From: Paraburkholderia agricolaris
Lineage (GTDB): Bacteria; Pseudomonadota; Gammaproteobacteria; Burkholderiales; Burkholderiaceae
DNA length: 64,000 nt
Direction: 5' to 3'
Assembly (NCBI RefSeq): GCF_009455635.1
Contig: NZ_QPER01000001.1
Span: forward strand, 372,001-436,000
Both the position numbers and the translations under genes were made by a program. Of the stretch, positions 8,365 through 16,834 are shown in pieces. The notes beneath the pieces are model-generated. The model worked only from the letters and a program-made list of their open reading frames with translations. It was not told the origin of the DNA and searched no databases. Position 1 is the first letter of the stretch. The number at the start of each line of letters is the position of its first letter.

Positions 8365-9402
8365 TCAGGCAGCTGCGCGCTGCAGATCCTCATCGCGCCA
8401 CACCGGCCTATGCGCCGCATCCCCCGCGTACGGGTGCCGCGGATGCACCGGAATCTGGTTGCAGCGCTCAACCACGCGCCGCACCGCGCCAATATCGGAG
8501 AAGTCGAGGCCTGAGTCGACGCCCTGCGCGTGAAGGTTCATCGCGACCGTAACAAGGTCTACGTTACCGGTGCGCTCGCCATTGCCGAACAGACATCCTT
8601 CAACGCGATCCGCGCCGGCCAGCAGCGCCAATTCCGTAGCGGCTACGGCGGTACCGCGGTCGTTATGCGGATGCACCGACAGTACGATGCTGTCGCGGTA
8701 GCTGAGATTGCGGTCCATCCATTCGATCTGGTCGGCGAACACGTTGGGCGTCGCGGCCTCGACGCTCGCAGGCAGGTTGATGATCATCTTGTGATCGCGC
8801 GTGGGCCGCCATGTCTGCGCGACCGCGTCGCATACTTCGCGGGCGTATGGGAGTTCGGTCGTGTTGAAGGTTTCGGGCGAATACTGGAAGATCCAGTGCG
8901 TACCGGGCCGCGCCTCGGCGTGCTCCTTGATGATGCGCGTGCCTTCTACCGCGAGCGCCTTGATCTGCTGCTTCGACTGGTTGAAGACGATCTTGCGAAA
9001 CGACGGGCAGATCGCGTTGTACAGATGCACGATGGCGCGCGGTGCGCCTTCGAGCGCTTCGAACGTGCGCGCGATCAGCTCAGCGCGCGAGGGCACGAAC
9101 ACTTCGATCGTCACGTCGTCGGGAATGCGCTTTTCTTCGATCAGTTTACGGACGAAATCGAAATCGGTTTGCGAGGCCGACGGAAAACCGGCTTCGATCT
9201 CCTTGAAGCCGATCGCCACCAGCATTTCGAAGAATTCGAGCTTTTGCGCGGCATTCATCGGTTCGATCAAGGCCTGATTGCCGTCACGCAGATCGGTACT
9301 CATCCAGATCGGGGCCTGGTTGATCGTGCGGCTCGGCCATTTACGGCCGGTGAGGCGCACAGCGGGGAAGGGGCGGTATTTCTCAGCGGGATTGCGCAAC
9401 AT
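8365..9402 (-). CDS. leuA: 2-isopropylmalate synthase LeuA, C-terminally truncated (probable remnant)
   Basis: LeuA condenses acetyl-CoA with 2-oxoisovalerate in leucine synthesis. The N-terminal TIM barrel is intact: [15 protein letters not shown] (metal/substrate motif), SVHPHNDRG (metal-binding His pair) and [12 protein letters not shown] are all present. The family normally runs to roughly 550 residues. Here similarity stops after [10 protein letters not shown], and 17 unrelated residues follow to a stop, for 345 aa in total. The linker subdomains and the C-terminal feedback domain are missing. The other frames downstream do not restore LeuA sequence, so this is a deletion, not a simple frameshift. 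It is probably inactive in leucine synthesis, yet its promoter and leader look complete. Confidence 0.8.
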   Translation of the reverse strand: MLRNPAEKYRPFPAVRLTGRKWPSRTINQAPIWMSTDLRDGNQALIEPMNAAQKLEFFEMLVAIGFKEIEAGFPSASQTDFDFVRKLIEEKRIPDDVTIEVFVPSRAELIARTFEALEGAPRAIVHLYNAICPSFRKIVFNQSKQQIKALAVEGTRIIKEHAEARPGTHWIFQYSPETFNTTELPYAREVCDAVAQTWRPTRDHKMIINLPASVEAATPNVFADQIEWMDRNLSYRDSIVLSVHPHNDRGTAVAATELALLAGADRVEGCLFGNGERTGNVDLVTVAMNLHAQGVDSGLDFSDIGAVRRVVERCNQIPVHPRHPYAGDAAHRPVWRDEDLQRAAA

Positions 9403-9450
9403 GTTGAGCCTCGTTCGTTGTGTCGTATGCGAAAGGGTGTGGCCTCGAGC

Positions 9451-9487
9451 GGCTGGCGCGCTGCCACGAATGCACGGCGCGCCAGCC
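9451..9487 (-). promoter_or_regulatory. Strong hairpin in the leuA leader
   Basis: A perfect 11-bp inverted repeat GGCTGGCGCGC / GCGCGCCAGCC (9451-9461 and 9477-9487) with a 15-nt loop lies 49 bp before leuA. No T run follows on the minus strand. A second 8-bp hairpin TTCGTCCG / CGGACGAA sits at 9591-9615. The roles of both are unknown. Confidence 0.5.
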
Positions 9488-9685
9488 GGTGGCTAGCGGC
9501 AATAACGAACGGGCGCGAACGAATCCCGTCGTGTTGACGGCGAAAACGAACGTGGATGCTGCCCATGTGACGTGCATTGGATCCTCGCGCTTCGTCCGAA
9601 CGGTAAACGGACGAATGCAAACGACTACAGGTTGTGAAGAGCTACGGTTGGAGGTGAAACGGGAACTGCGGAACTGCTTTGAAGA

Positions 9686-9772
9686 CCGCGCTTTGGGCAA
9701 CGCAAGCTGCCAACGCGCGGCGCTACGCCTGGCTTACGCTAGACGTAGCGATAGGGGCCGCGCTAGGCGGCC
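9686..9772 (-). promoter_or_regulatory. Alternative hairpins of a possible leucine attenuator
   Basis: In transcript order: GGCCGC / GCGGCC (9756-9772) and CGCTACG (9744-9750) lie inside the leader peptide codons. CGTAGCG (9721-9727) pairs with the latter. CCGCGC (9715-9720) can pair either with leader GCGCGG (9758-9763) or with downstream GCGCGG (9686-9691). The downstream choice closes a hairpin that also has an inner TTGGCA stem. These pairings exclude each other, as in amino-acid attenuators. A good U run after the last hairpin is missing. Confidence 0.5.
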
Positions 9773-9808
9773 GGAGGTAATTCGGAGGGTGTTCGGAAGG
9801 GAACGCAT
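9734..9808 (-). CDS. leuL: Leucine-rich leader peptide ahead of leuA (24 aa)
   Basis: This 24-residue peptide, MRSLPNTLRITSGRLARPLS followed by LRLA, contains six leucines. Four fall within the last ten residues, all encoded by CTA, the rarest leucine codon in such a GC-rich genome. That arrangement is typical of a leucine-sensing attenuation leader, as in the enterobacterial leuL. It is on the same strand as leuA, about 330 bp upstream, and its codons are part of competing RNA hairpins. The predicted transcription start from the promoter at 9815-9844 falls on the A of the ATG, so the mRNA may be leaderless; no Shine-Dalgarno is available. The function is inferred from codon content and context. 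Confidence 0.65.
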   Translation of the reverse strand: MRSLPNTLRITSGRLARPLSLRLA

Positions 9809-9814
9809 AGGTCT

Positions 9815-9844
9815 AATGTATGACGGCTTGCAGCGGCCTGTCAA
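9815..9844 (-). promoter_or_regulatory. Sigma70 promoter of the leuL-leuA transcript
   Basis: A perfect TTGACA (9839-9844) and TACATT (9815-9820) are separated by 18 bp on the minus strand. Six bases separate the -10 from the leader ATG, so transcription would begin on or next to that AUG. Confidence 0.65.
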
Positions 9845-9937
9845 CCCGCGGTCGTCATCTCCTGCGTGCGAGTACGGCGTGTGCGCACGGCGGCGCAAGC
9901 GCTGCGTTGCACTCACGCCGGGCACGTTGCGCGGGCG

Positions 9938-10909
9938 CTACGTGGGCATTTGCGCGACATCCACGATCAACTCCACCTGCCGTTCGATCGCACTCGGCAC
10001 GGGCGCCTCGCCGCGCAGCACGGCATTGATCCACGCGGCCGTCGTCGCAGCGTCGCGAGCTTCGGGCAAGTCGACTTCCGGCGCGTCGGGCGAAGAGCGC
10101 TCATGCGGCACGCGCGTTTCGCAGATGCCGTCATGCAGCCAATCCACCTGCACCTGGCGCCGTGTGTCGGCCACCGCTTCGCCTTCGGTGCCGCGCGCGA
10201 GCAGGGCGCCGCCTGTCGCGGCGTCCGGGTGCGTATTGAACAACTGCGTGAGACTGTCACGGTAGGGCGGATGCGTGTAGTTCACGAGCCGCAGCCCCGC
10301 AGGCGCGAACGGTTGCAGGATTTTCACCAGCGTGTGCGTGGAATTGCGCACGCCCATTCGCCGGCGCAACGAAAGAAGGTGCGCGAGCTTCGGTGCCAGG
10401 ACGTCGATCGGTGCGAACGCGAGGCGCCGCTCGGCGAGACCGTCTTCGATATCGGCGTGCGATTGCGCGTGCGGGATCTGCAGATGCGTGAAGATTTCGG
10501 CGCTTGTCACGCGGCCCGGATCTTCTGTGACGCCATGCACCAGCACCGGCACACCCTCGCGTGCCAGCAGCAGCGCCAGCAGCGGCACCAGGTTGGGCTG
10601 CTTGCGCGCGCCGTTGTAGGTGGGTATCGAGACGGGGCGGAACGCCGCATGCGGCAAATGAACCGGCTCGAACGATGCATGCGCGCTAGCCAGCATGGCG
10701 GCGAGTTCGTCGGCGGTTTCGCCCTTCACGCGATACGCGAGCAACACGGCGCCGAGCTCGAGTTCGGCCACGCGGCCGTCGAGCATCGCGGTGTAGAGCG
10801 CACGCGTGTCCTCGGCGGTCAGCGCGCGGGCGCCGTTCGGGCCGCGGCCGATTTCCTTGATATAGCGGGCACAGGGGAACGGATTGACGGTATCGGCGGA
10901 GTCGGTCAT
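9938..10909 (-). CDS. ybiB: YbiB/TrpD2 family protein (anthranilate phosphoribosyltransferase-like)
   Basis: YbiB proteins share the fold of anthranilate phosphoribosyltransferase (TrpD) but bind nucleic acid and do not act in tryptophan synthesis. The 323-residue protein shows the family start CARYIKEIGRGPNGARALT, the helical N-terminal domain (AVLLAYRVKGETADELAAML), the substrate-region equivalent IPTYNGARKQPNLVPLLAL, and VLVHGVTEDPGRVTSAEI. Its length is usual. It is a single gene reading away from the FAH/maiA pair. The specific role is unknown here; the DNA-binding activity is taken from the family. Confidence 0.85.
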   Translation of the reverse strand: MTDSADTVNPFPCARYIKEIGRGPNGARALTAEDTRALYTAMLDGRVAELELGAVLLAYRVKGETADELAAMLASAHASFEPVHLPHAAFRPVSIPTYNGARKQPNLVPLLALLLAREGVPVLVHGVTEDPGRVTSAEIFTHLQIPHAQSHADIEDGLAERRLAFAPIDVLAPKLAHLLSLRRRMGVRNSTHTLVKILQPFAPAGLRLVNYTHPPYRDSLTQLFNTHPDAATGGALLARGTEGEAVADTRRQVQVDWLHDGICETRVPHERSSPDAPEVDLPEARDAATTAAWINAVLRGEAPVPSAIERQVELIVDVAQMPT

Positions 10910-11150
10910 CGGGCGCAGTGGGACGAGGGCGTACCGCCTTAGGGCGGTCGGCCACGGTATTTAAAGGACACTATTCGGTGTGAGTATCGCATCTATGGCG
11001 GTCCGGCGGTCCGGCAACCCCGCGAGACGATGCGCCGGGACCGTCGGTCCGCACATGCCCGTGCCGATTGGCTGCAGCGCGCTTTGCCGCGCGTTACACT
11101 CGATGTTTTATCGCCGCGCGCGCGGCACAATCCAGAAAACGGAGAACGGG

Positions 11151-11849
11151 ATGAGTTACGTATTTGCACCCGCACCGGTGGTCGCGGTGCCGGTCGTGGG
11201 GTCCAGCGAGCAGTTCGCGGTGCGTCGCATCTACTGTGTGGGCCGCAACTACGAGGCGCACGCGCGCGAGATGGGGCACGACCCCGACCGCGAACCGCCG
11301 TTCTTCTTTGCCAAGCCGGCCGACGCCGTGCTGTATGTCGCGCCGGGCGCGACTGGCGAATTCCCCTATCCGTCGCTGTCGAAAAACGTTCACTTCGAGA
11401 TGGAGCTGGTGGCCGCTATCGGCAAAGGCGGCAAGGACATTCCGGCCGAGAGCGCACTCGACCACGTGTACGGCTATGCGCTCGGTCTCGACATGACGCG
11501 CCGCGATCTGCAGGCCGAAGCTAAGAAGCTGGGCCGTCCGTGGGATACCGCGAAGGGCTTCGACCACTCGGCGCCGCTCGGCCCGATTCATCCGGTAACG
11601 ACCGTCGGCCATATCGACAAGGGCGCGATCTGGCTATCGGTGAACGGCGAGGAAAAACAGAATTCAGACGTATCGCAACTGATCTGGTCGGTGGCCGAGA
11701 CGATCGCCTATCTGTCGACGCTGTTCGAATTGCAACCGGGAGACCTGATTTTCACCGGCACGCCGGAGGGCGTCGGCGCCGTAGTGCAGGGCGACCTCAT
11801 GAAAGGCGGTGTGGACGGGCTCGGCGAGCTCAGCGTACGCGTTGTCTGA
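11151..11849 (+). CDS. Fumarylacetoacetate hydrolase family protein (fumarylpyruvate hydrolase-like)
   Basis: This cytoplasmic metal-dependent hydrolase cleaves a carbon-carbon bond of a beta-diketo acid. The 232-residue protein has the FAH core: IYCVGRNYEAHAREMG at the start, PPFFFAKPADAVL, HFEMELVAAIGKGG with metal-binding acidic residues, GYALGLDMTRRDLQ, and FTGTPEGVGAV near the end. The size and the pairing with a zeta-class GST isomerase 25 bp downstream suggest a fumarylpyruvate or fumarylacetoacetate hydrolase acting after gentisate or homogentisate ring opening. No dioxygenase gene is nearby, so the substrate is not fixed. The ATG follows ACGGAG. Confidence 0.85.
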   Translation: MSYVFAPAPVVAVPVVGSSEQFAVRRIYCVGRNYEAHAREMGHDPDREPPFFFAKPADAVLYVAPGATGEFPYPSLSKNVHFEMELVAAIGKGGKDIPAESALDHVYGYALGLDMTRRDLQAEAKKLGRPWDTAKGFDHSAPLGPIHPVTTVGHIDKGAIWLSVNGEEKQNSDVSQLIWSVAETIAYLSTLFELQPGDLIFTGTPEGVGAVVQGDLMKGGVDGLGELSVRVV

Positions 11850-11874
11850 AGCGCGGCTGGAGGAGACCCATAAC

Positions 11875-12519
11875 ATGAAGCTTTACAGCTATTTCCGCAG
11901 CTCGGCGTCTTATCGCGTGCGTATCGCGCTGAACCTGAAGAATCTGCCATACGACTACGTGCCGGTGCACCTCGTGCGCGACGGCGGCGAGCAGTTGAAG
12001 CCCGAGTACCGCAAGGTGAATGTGGACGGCATCGTGCCCACGTTCGTCGACGGTAACGACGTCATGCCGCAGTCGCTCGCGATTATCGAGTATCTGGAGG
12101 AAACGCATCCGGAGCCGCCGCTCCTGCCCGGTACGCCGGCCGACCGCGCTTATGTGCGCGCGGTGGCGTTGCAGGTGGCGTGCGAGATTCATCCGCTGAA
12201 TAATCTGCGCGTGCTGAAGTACCTGAAACACACGCTGCATGTCGACGACGAAGCGAAAGACGCGTGGTACAAGCATTGGGTCGAAGCGGGTTTTGCGACG
12301 CTCGAGGCGCATCTGGCAGGCGATCCGCGCACCGGCAAGCTGTGCTTTGGCGACACCCCGACGTTGGCCGATGCGTGTCTGATTCCGCAGGTGTTCAACG
12401 CACAGCGCTTCAAGGTCGATACGGCGAAGTTTCCGACCATTCAGCGTATCTACGATCACGCAACGCAACTTGACGCGTTCGCTCGTGCAGCACCGGGTGT
12501 TCAACCCGACGCGGAATAA
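11875..12519 (+). CDS. maiA: Maleylacetoacetate/maleylpyruvate isomerase (zeta-class GST)
   Basis: This isomerase converts the maleyl product of ring cleavage to its fumaryl form with glutathione; the FAH gene upstream would then hydrolyse it. The 214-residue protein has a thioredoxin-like N-terminal domain (KLYSYFRSSASYRVRIALN, VDGIVPTFVDG, QSLAIIEYLEE) and a helical C-terminal domain (CFGDTPTLADACLIPQVF). The usual zeta-class SSC signature reads SSA here, so the active-site cysteine is alanine; the preceding serines are kept. GGAGGAG precedes the ATG. An intrinsic terminator follows at once. Confidence 0.88.
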   Translation: MKLYSYFRSSASYRVRIALNLKNLPYDYVPVHLVRDGGEQLKPEYRKVNVDGIVPTFVDGNDVMPQSLAIIEYLEETHPEPPLLPGTPADRAYVRAVALQVACEIHPLNNLRVLKYLKHTLHVDDEAKDAWYKHWVEAGFATLEAHLAGDPRTGKLCFGDTPTLADACLIPQVFNAQRFKVDTAKFPTIQRIYDHATQLDAFARAAPGVQPDAE

Positions 12520-12535
12520 TCCGGTGGTTGGAATG

Positions 12536-12566
12536 AAAAAAGGGCGCTCGAAAGAGCGCCCTTTTT
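12536..12566. terminator. Bidirectional terminator between maiA and ftsY
   Basis: Perfect stem GGGCGCTC / GAGCGCCC (12542-12549 and 12554-12561) with a GAAA tetraloop, an A run before it and T5 after it. Confidence 0.92.
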
Positions 12567-12594
12567 GCTGGTTTCGCGACGAACGCCGCCAGGT

Positions 12595-13773
12595 TCAACC
12601 GCCCAGCAACGCATCCGAAAATTCTTCCGCGCTGAAAGGCTGCAAGTCCTCCACCTTTTCGCCGACGCCGATGAAGTACACCGGGATCGGACGCTGGCGT
12701 GCGATTGCCGCGAGAATGCCGCCCTTCGCCGTACCGTCGAGTTTGGTGACGATCAGGCCGGTGAGGCCGAGCGCGTCGTCAAAGGATTTCACCTGCGCGA
12801 GCGCATTCTGGCCGGTGTTCGCATCGATCACCAGCAGCACCTCATGCGGCGCGCCATCTTGCGCCTTGCCGATCACGCGCTTCACCTTGCGCAGTTCTTC
12901 CATCAGATGCAGCTGGGTCGGCAGACGGCCGGCCGTGTCCGCCATCATGACGTCGATCTTGCGCGCCCGCGCGGCGCCAACCGCGTCGAAAATCACGGCG
13001 GCCGGATCGCCGCTTTCCTGCGACACCACCGTAACGTTGTTGCGCTGGCCCCAGATCGCGAGTTGCTCGCGTGCGGCGGCGCGGAAGGTGTCGCCCGCAG
13101 CCAGCAGCACCGACTGATCGAAACTTTGCAAATGCTTGGCGAGCTTGCCGATGCTGGTGGTTTTGCCCGCCCCGTTCACGCCTGCGATCATCACGACGAG
13201 TGGTTGCGCGTGGCCGAGCATCAGCGATTTTTCCAGCGGCTTCAGCAGGTCGATCAGCAGCGTGCGCAGCGCCGCTTTCACCTGCTGGGGATCGGTGAGA
13301 CGCTCGGTGCGCACTTTCTCGCGCAACGATTCGAGCAGGAACTCGGTGGCCTCGACGCCGGCATCCGACATCAGCAATGCGGTTTCGAGCTCTTCGTACA
13401 AATCCTCGTCGATCTTCGTGCCGACGAAAATGCCGGTCAGGCTCGAACTCGTTTTCGACAAACCAGTTTTCAGGCGAGTGAGCCAGGAGCGCTTGGCGCT
13501 CGCGTCCTGCTGGGGCGGCGGGACGATTTCGACGGTTTCGAGCGCGGCCGCTTCAGGTTCATTGGTGGACGGCGCGGCAGCCGGCTGCGTATCGACGCTA
13601 GCGGGCACAGCCGGCCGAGGCGCGGGGGGCGTGGCGGGCGCAACTGGCATAACCGGCACAATCGGCGCCTCCGCGGCGGGTTCGGCCGCCAAGGCTTCCG
13701 GCGCGGTCTGCGATTCTTCTGGCGCGTTATCGGACTCTTTCGAACCCTTGAATCGTTTGAAAAAGCTGAACAT
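12595..13773 (-). CDS. ftsY: Signal recognition particle receptor FtsY
   Basis: FtsY is the membrane-associated GTPase that docks SRP-ribosome complexes at the translocon. The start is the ATG at 13773 (MFSFFKRFKG). Residues 1-90 form an acidic, Ala/Pro-rich region typical of FtsY. The NG domain follows: [15 protein letters not shown] (P-loop), DTFRAAAREQL, DTAGRLPTQ and TKLDGTAKGG are all seen. The total of 392 aa is normal. It is divergent from rsmD, a common arrangement in proteobacteria, and convergent with maiA. Confidence 0.96.
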   Translation of the reverse strand: MFSFFKRFKGSKESDNAPEESQTAPEALAAEPAAEAPIVPVMPVAPATPPAPRPAVPASVDTQPAAAPSTNEPEAAALETVEIVPPPQQDASAKRSWLTRLKTGLSKTSSSLTGIFVGTKIDEDLYEELETALLMSDAGVEATEFLLESLREKVRTERLTDPQQVKAALRTLLIDLLKPLEKSLMLGHAQPLVVMIAGVNGAGKTTSIGKLAKHLQSFDQSVLLAAGDTFRAAAREQLAIWGQRNNVTVVSQESGDPAAVIFDAVGAARARKIDVMMADTAGRLPTQLHLMEELRKVKRVIGKAQDGAPHEVLLVIDANTGQNALAQVKSFDDALGLTGLIVTKLDGTAKGGILAAIARQRPIPVYFIGVGEKVEDLQPFSAEEFSDALLGG

Positions 13774-14012
13774 GATCTGGCGTGGTGAGAGCGCGCGCCG
13801 ATGCGCGCAGCCGGGACAAGCCCGTGGGAGCGGCAGACAGCGTTGCGATGCGGGATGCAAGGCGCTGGAAGCGGCACATTTTATCAGGCGCGCCGCCAGC
13901 CGTCGTATTGGCCGAATGGCCAGGCTGGACGCCGCGCGCCCCTGTGGTAACGTTGGCCCTCCAGCCCCCACGCATCGGCGCGCGGGCCCTCTTATTACGT
14001 ATTCGAAACTGC

Positions 14013-14627
14013 ATGCCCCGTTCTGCTCCCTCACGCGCCCACGGCGCCTCGTCCAAAGGCGGCAAGCCGCACGCCATCCGTATCATTGGCGGCGACTGGA
14101 AGCGCACACCGCTGCCCGTGCTCGACCTCGACGGCCTGCGCCCCACCCCCGACCGTGTACGCGAAACGCTATTCAACTGGCTTGGCCAACGGCTGGACGG
14201 CCAGCGTTGCCTCGATCTGTTCGCCGGCAGCGGTGCGCTCGGCTTCGAGGCCGCCTCGCGCGGTGCGGCACAAGTGCTGATGGTCGAGCGCAACGCACGG
14301 GCAGCGAGCCAGTTGCGCGCGAACCAAGGGCGCCTGGCGGCACGTACGATCGAAATCGCGGAAGCCGACGGTTTGCGCCTTGCCGCGAGTCTCGCGCCGG
14401 GATCGTTTGACGTGGTTTTCCTCGATCCGCCGTTCGGCGACGACCTGCTCGACAAGGCGCTCGCACTGGCGGTGCCGCTGCTCAGCCCGGAAGGCTTTCT
14501 GTACGTGGAGGCGGGCGCTGCGCTCGATCTCGAGGGGAACGAAACACTCGCCGGTTGGGAAATCGTGCGGCAAGGCAAAGCGGGCGCTGTCCACTTTCAT
14601 TTGCTGCAGCGCGAAAATAAGGAATAA
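14013..14627 (+). CDS. rsmD: 16S rRNA (guanine966-N2)-methyltransferase
   Basis: RsmD methylates G966 of 16S rRNA in the assembled small subunit. The protein (204 aa from the ATG at 14013) has the family opening HAIRIIGGDWKRTPLPV, the RPTPDRVRETLFNWL helix, SAM-binding CLDLFAGSGALGFEAASRG, and the catalytic motif FLDPPFGDDLL. The reading frame stays open far upstream, but homology begins close to this ATG. It is divergent from ftsY and lies 112 bp before coaD. Confidence 0.93.
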   Translation: MPRSAPSRAHGASSKGGKPHAIRIIGGDWKRTPLPVLDLDGLRPTPDRVRETLFNWLGQRLDGQRCLDLFAGSGALGFEAASRGAAQVLMVERNARAASQLRANQGRLAARTIEIAEADGLRLAASLAPGSFDVVFLDPPFGDDLLDKALALAVPLLSPEGFLYVEAGAALDLEGNETLAGWEIVRQGKAGAVHFHLLQRENKE

Positions 14628-14739
14628 TGCGCGTTCCAAAACAAGCGGCGGACAGGTTACTGTCACGCGTGCGGTCGGTGCCAAATGCGTCGCGTGGACG
14701 CTTTGACGTGCCCATTTGTCTGAAGAGAGGAGAAGTCTC

Positions 14740-15255
14740 ATGGTAGTCGCCGTGTACCCGGGCACGTTCGACCCGCTGACGCGCGGTCACGAAGACCTCG
14801 TTCGACGCGCGTCGAGCATTTTCGACACGCTGGTGGTGGGCGTTGCCGACAGCCGCAACAAGAAGCCGTTTTTCACCCTGAAGGAGCGTCTCGATATCGC
14901 TCATGAAGTGCTCGGGCACTACCCGAACGTTCAGGTGATGAGCTTCAAAGGGCTATTGAAAGACTTTGTCCGCAGCAATAACGCGCGGGTGATCGTGCGC
15001 GGCCTGCGTGCCGTTTCGGACTTTGAATATGAGTTCCAGATGGCCGGTATGAACCGCTACCTGCTGCCGGACGTCGAAACCATGTTCATGACGCCCTCCG
15101 ATCAATACCAGTTCATCTCCGGCACCATCGTGCGTGAAATCGCGCAACTGGGCGGCGACGTGAGCAAGTTTGTGTTCCCGTCGGTCGAAAAATGGCTGAA
15201 GGAGAAGGTTGCTGCGCTGGATCCGAATGACGGTATCTCGGCGGGACAACCGTAA
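14740..15255 (+). CDS. coaD: Phosphopantetheine adenylyltransferase
   Basis: CoaD makes dephospho-CoA from 4'-phosphopantetheine and ATP, the penultimate step of coenzyme A synthesis. The 171-residue cytoplasmic protein shows the nucleotidyltransferase motif [15 protein letters not shown] (TxGH), the conserved [20 protein letters not shown] block, and [17 protein letters not shown] near the end. Length is usual. The ATG follows AGAGGAGA. It is followed 63 bp later by a ferredoxin gene, a common pair in this group. Confidence 0.97.
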   Translation: MVVAVYPGTFDPLTRGHEDLVRRASSIFDTLVVGVADSRNKKPFFTLKERLDIAHEVLGHYPNVQVMSFKGLLKDFVRSNNARVIVRGLRAVSDFEYEFQMAGMNRYLLPDVETMFMTPSDQYQFISGTIVREIAQLGGDVSKFVFPSVEKWLKEKVAALDPNDGISAGQP

Positions 15256-15264
15256 CCGGCGTAA

Positions 15265-15576
<312 letters not shown>

Positions 15577-15593
15577 GAGAGCGTTGGATGAGA

Positions 15594-15629
15594 GAAAACG
15601 GCGAGGCGCCTGCCTCGCCGTTTTCTTTT
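15594..15629. terminator. Terminator after the ferredoxin gene
   Basis: A perfect 14-bp stem (15594-15607 with 15612-15625) around a GCCT loop, followed by T4. It also faces the end of hisC. Confidence 0.92.
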
Positions 15630-15679
15630 GCGGCAACGTTTTGGGCTACACGCCGGATTAGCCGATCACTGACCGATCT

Positions 15680-16759
15680 TTATCCGACATACCCGCTGAA
15701 AATGTCGCGCAGCGCATCCAGCAGAATGCCGCATTCGGCGTCCGTGCCGACCGAGATACGCAGATGCTGGTCGATTCGCGCCGCCTTGAAGTGGCGCACG
15801 AAGATTTCCTTTTCCCTAAGCCGTGCCACGAGCGTTGCTGCGTCGTAGCCGTCGTGGCGCGCGAACAGCAGATTCGCCGCCGACGGCACCACCTCGAAGC
15901 CCAGCGCTGTCAAGCCTGCCGCCAGCCGCTCACGGCTGGTAATTACCTTGGCACAGTTGCCGCGGAACCACGCGTCGTCTTCGTATGCTGCGATGGCCGC
16001 GACTTGCGCCAGCCGGTCGAGCGGATACGAATTGAAGCTGTCCTTCACGCGGTTCAGTGCGTCGATCAGTTCCGGATTGCCGAATGCGAAGCCGACGCGC
16101 ATGCCGGCCAGCGAGCGGGACTTCGATACCGTCTGGATTACCAGTAGGTTGGGATAGCGGTCGATCAGAGCGATGGCCGATTCGGCGCCGAAATCGACGT
16201 AGGCCTCGTCGATTACCACCACCGATTCGGTGTTTCTTGCCACCAGGCGCTCGATATCGGCGAGCGGCAGCGGTCGTCCGGTCGGCGCGTTCGGGTTCGG
16301 GAACAGTACGCCGCCGTTAGGCGCAGTGTAATCGTCGACATGGATGGCGAAGCTGTCGTCGAGTGCGATAGTCCGATAATCGATTTCGAAGAGCCGCGCG
16401 TAGGTCGGATAGAAGCTGTAAGTGATATCGGGAAACAGCAGCGGTTTGTCGTGCTTCAGCAAGGCCTGAAAGGTCAGCGCGAGCACTTCGTCCGAACCGT
16501 TGCCCGCGAACACCTGCTCCGCGCGAATGCCGTGATAGGCGGCTACCGTTTCGCGTAACTTGCGCGCGCTCGGGTCGGGATAGCGCCGCAGTGACTCCCC
16601 CGCGGCGCCCAATTCCTGCCGGATCGCTTCCAGCACGCGCGGCGATGGCGGATAAGGATTTTCGTTGGTATTCAGCTTCACCGGATGCGCAACCGCCGGT
16701 TGCTCGCCCGGCACATACGGCGTCAGACGGTGGACGATGTCACTCCAGTAGCGGCTCAA
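15680..16759 (-). CDS. hisC: Histidinol-phosphate aminotransferase
   Basis: HisC is a PLP enzyme that transfers an amino group in histidine synthesis. The best start is the TTG at 16759, five bases after an AGGAGA site, giving [18 protein letters not shown] and 359 aa; there is no better ATG. Substrate motif [23 protein letters not shown] and the PLP lysine in [14 protein letters not shown] are present. It stands outside any his operon, next to pth, so it is probably a second copy (hisC2-like) that may also serve aromatic amino acids. Confidence 0.93.
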   Translation of the reverse strand: MSRYWSDIVHRLTPYVPGEQPAVAHPVKLNTNENPYPPSPRVLEAIRQELGAAGESLRRYPDPSARKLRETVAAYHGIRAEQVFAGNGSDEVLALTFQALLKHDKPLLFPDITYSFYPTYARLFEIDYRTIALDDSFAIHVDDYTAPNGGVLFPNPNAPTGRPLPLADIERLVARNTESVVVIDEAYVDFGAESAIALIDRYPNLLVIQTVSKSRSLAGMRVGFAFGNPELIDALNRVKDSFNSYPLDRLAQVAAIAAYEDDAWFRGNCAKVITSRERLAAGLTALGFEVVPSAANLLFARHDGYDAATLVARLREKEIFVRHFKAARIDQHLRISVGTDAECGILLDALRDIFSGYVG

Positions 16760-16834
16760 GCGATTCTCCTGTCGATGGCGGTACGGCAAGTCGGGCAAGT
16801 CAGGCGATGTGGATGCGGTGGGTGAACCGGCCGT

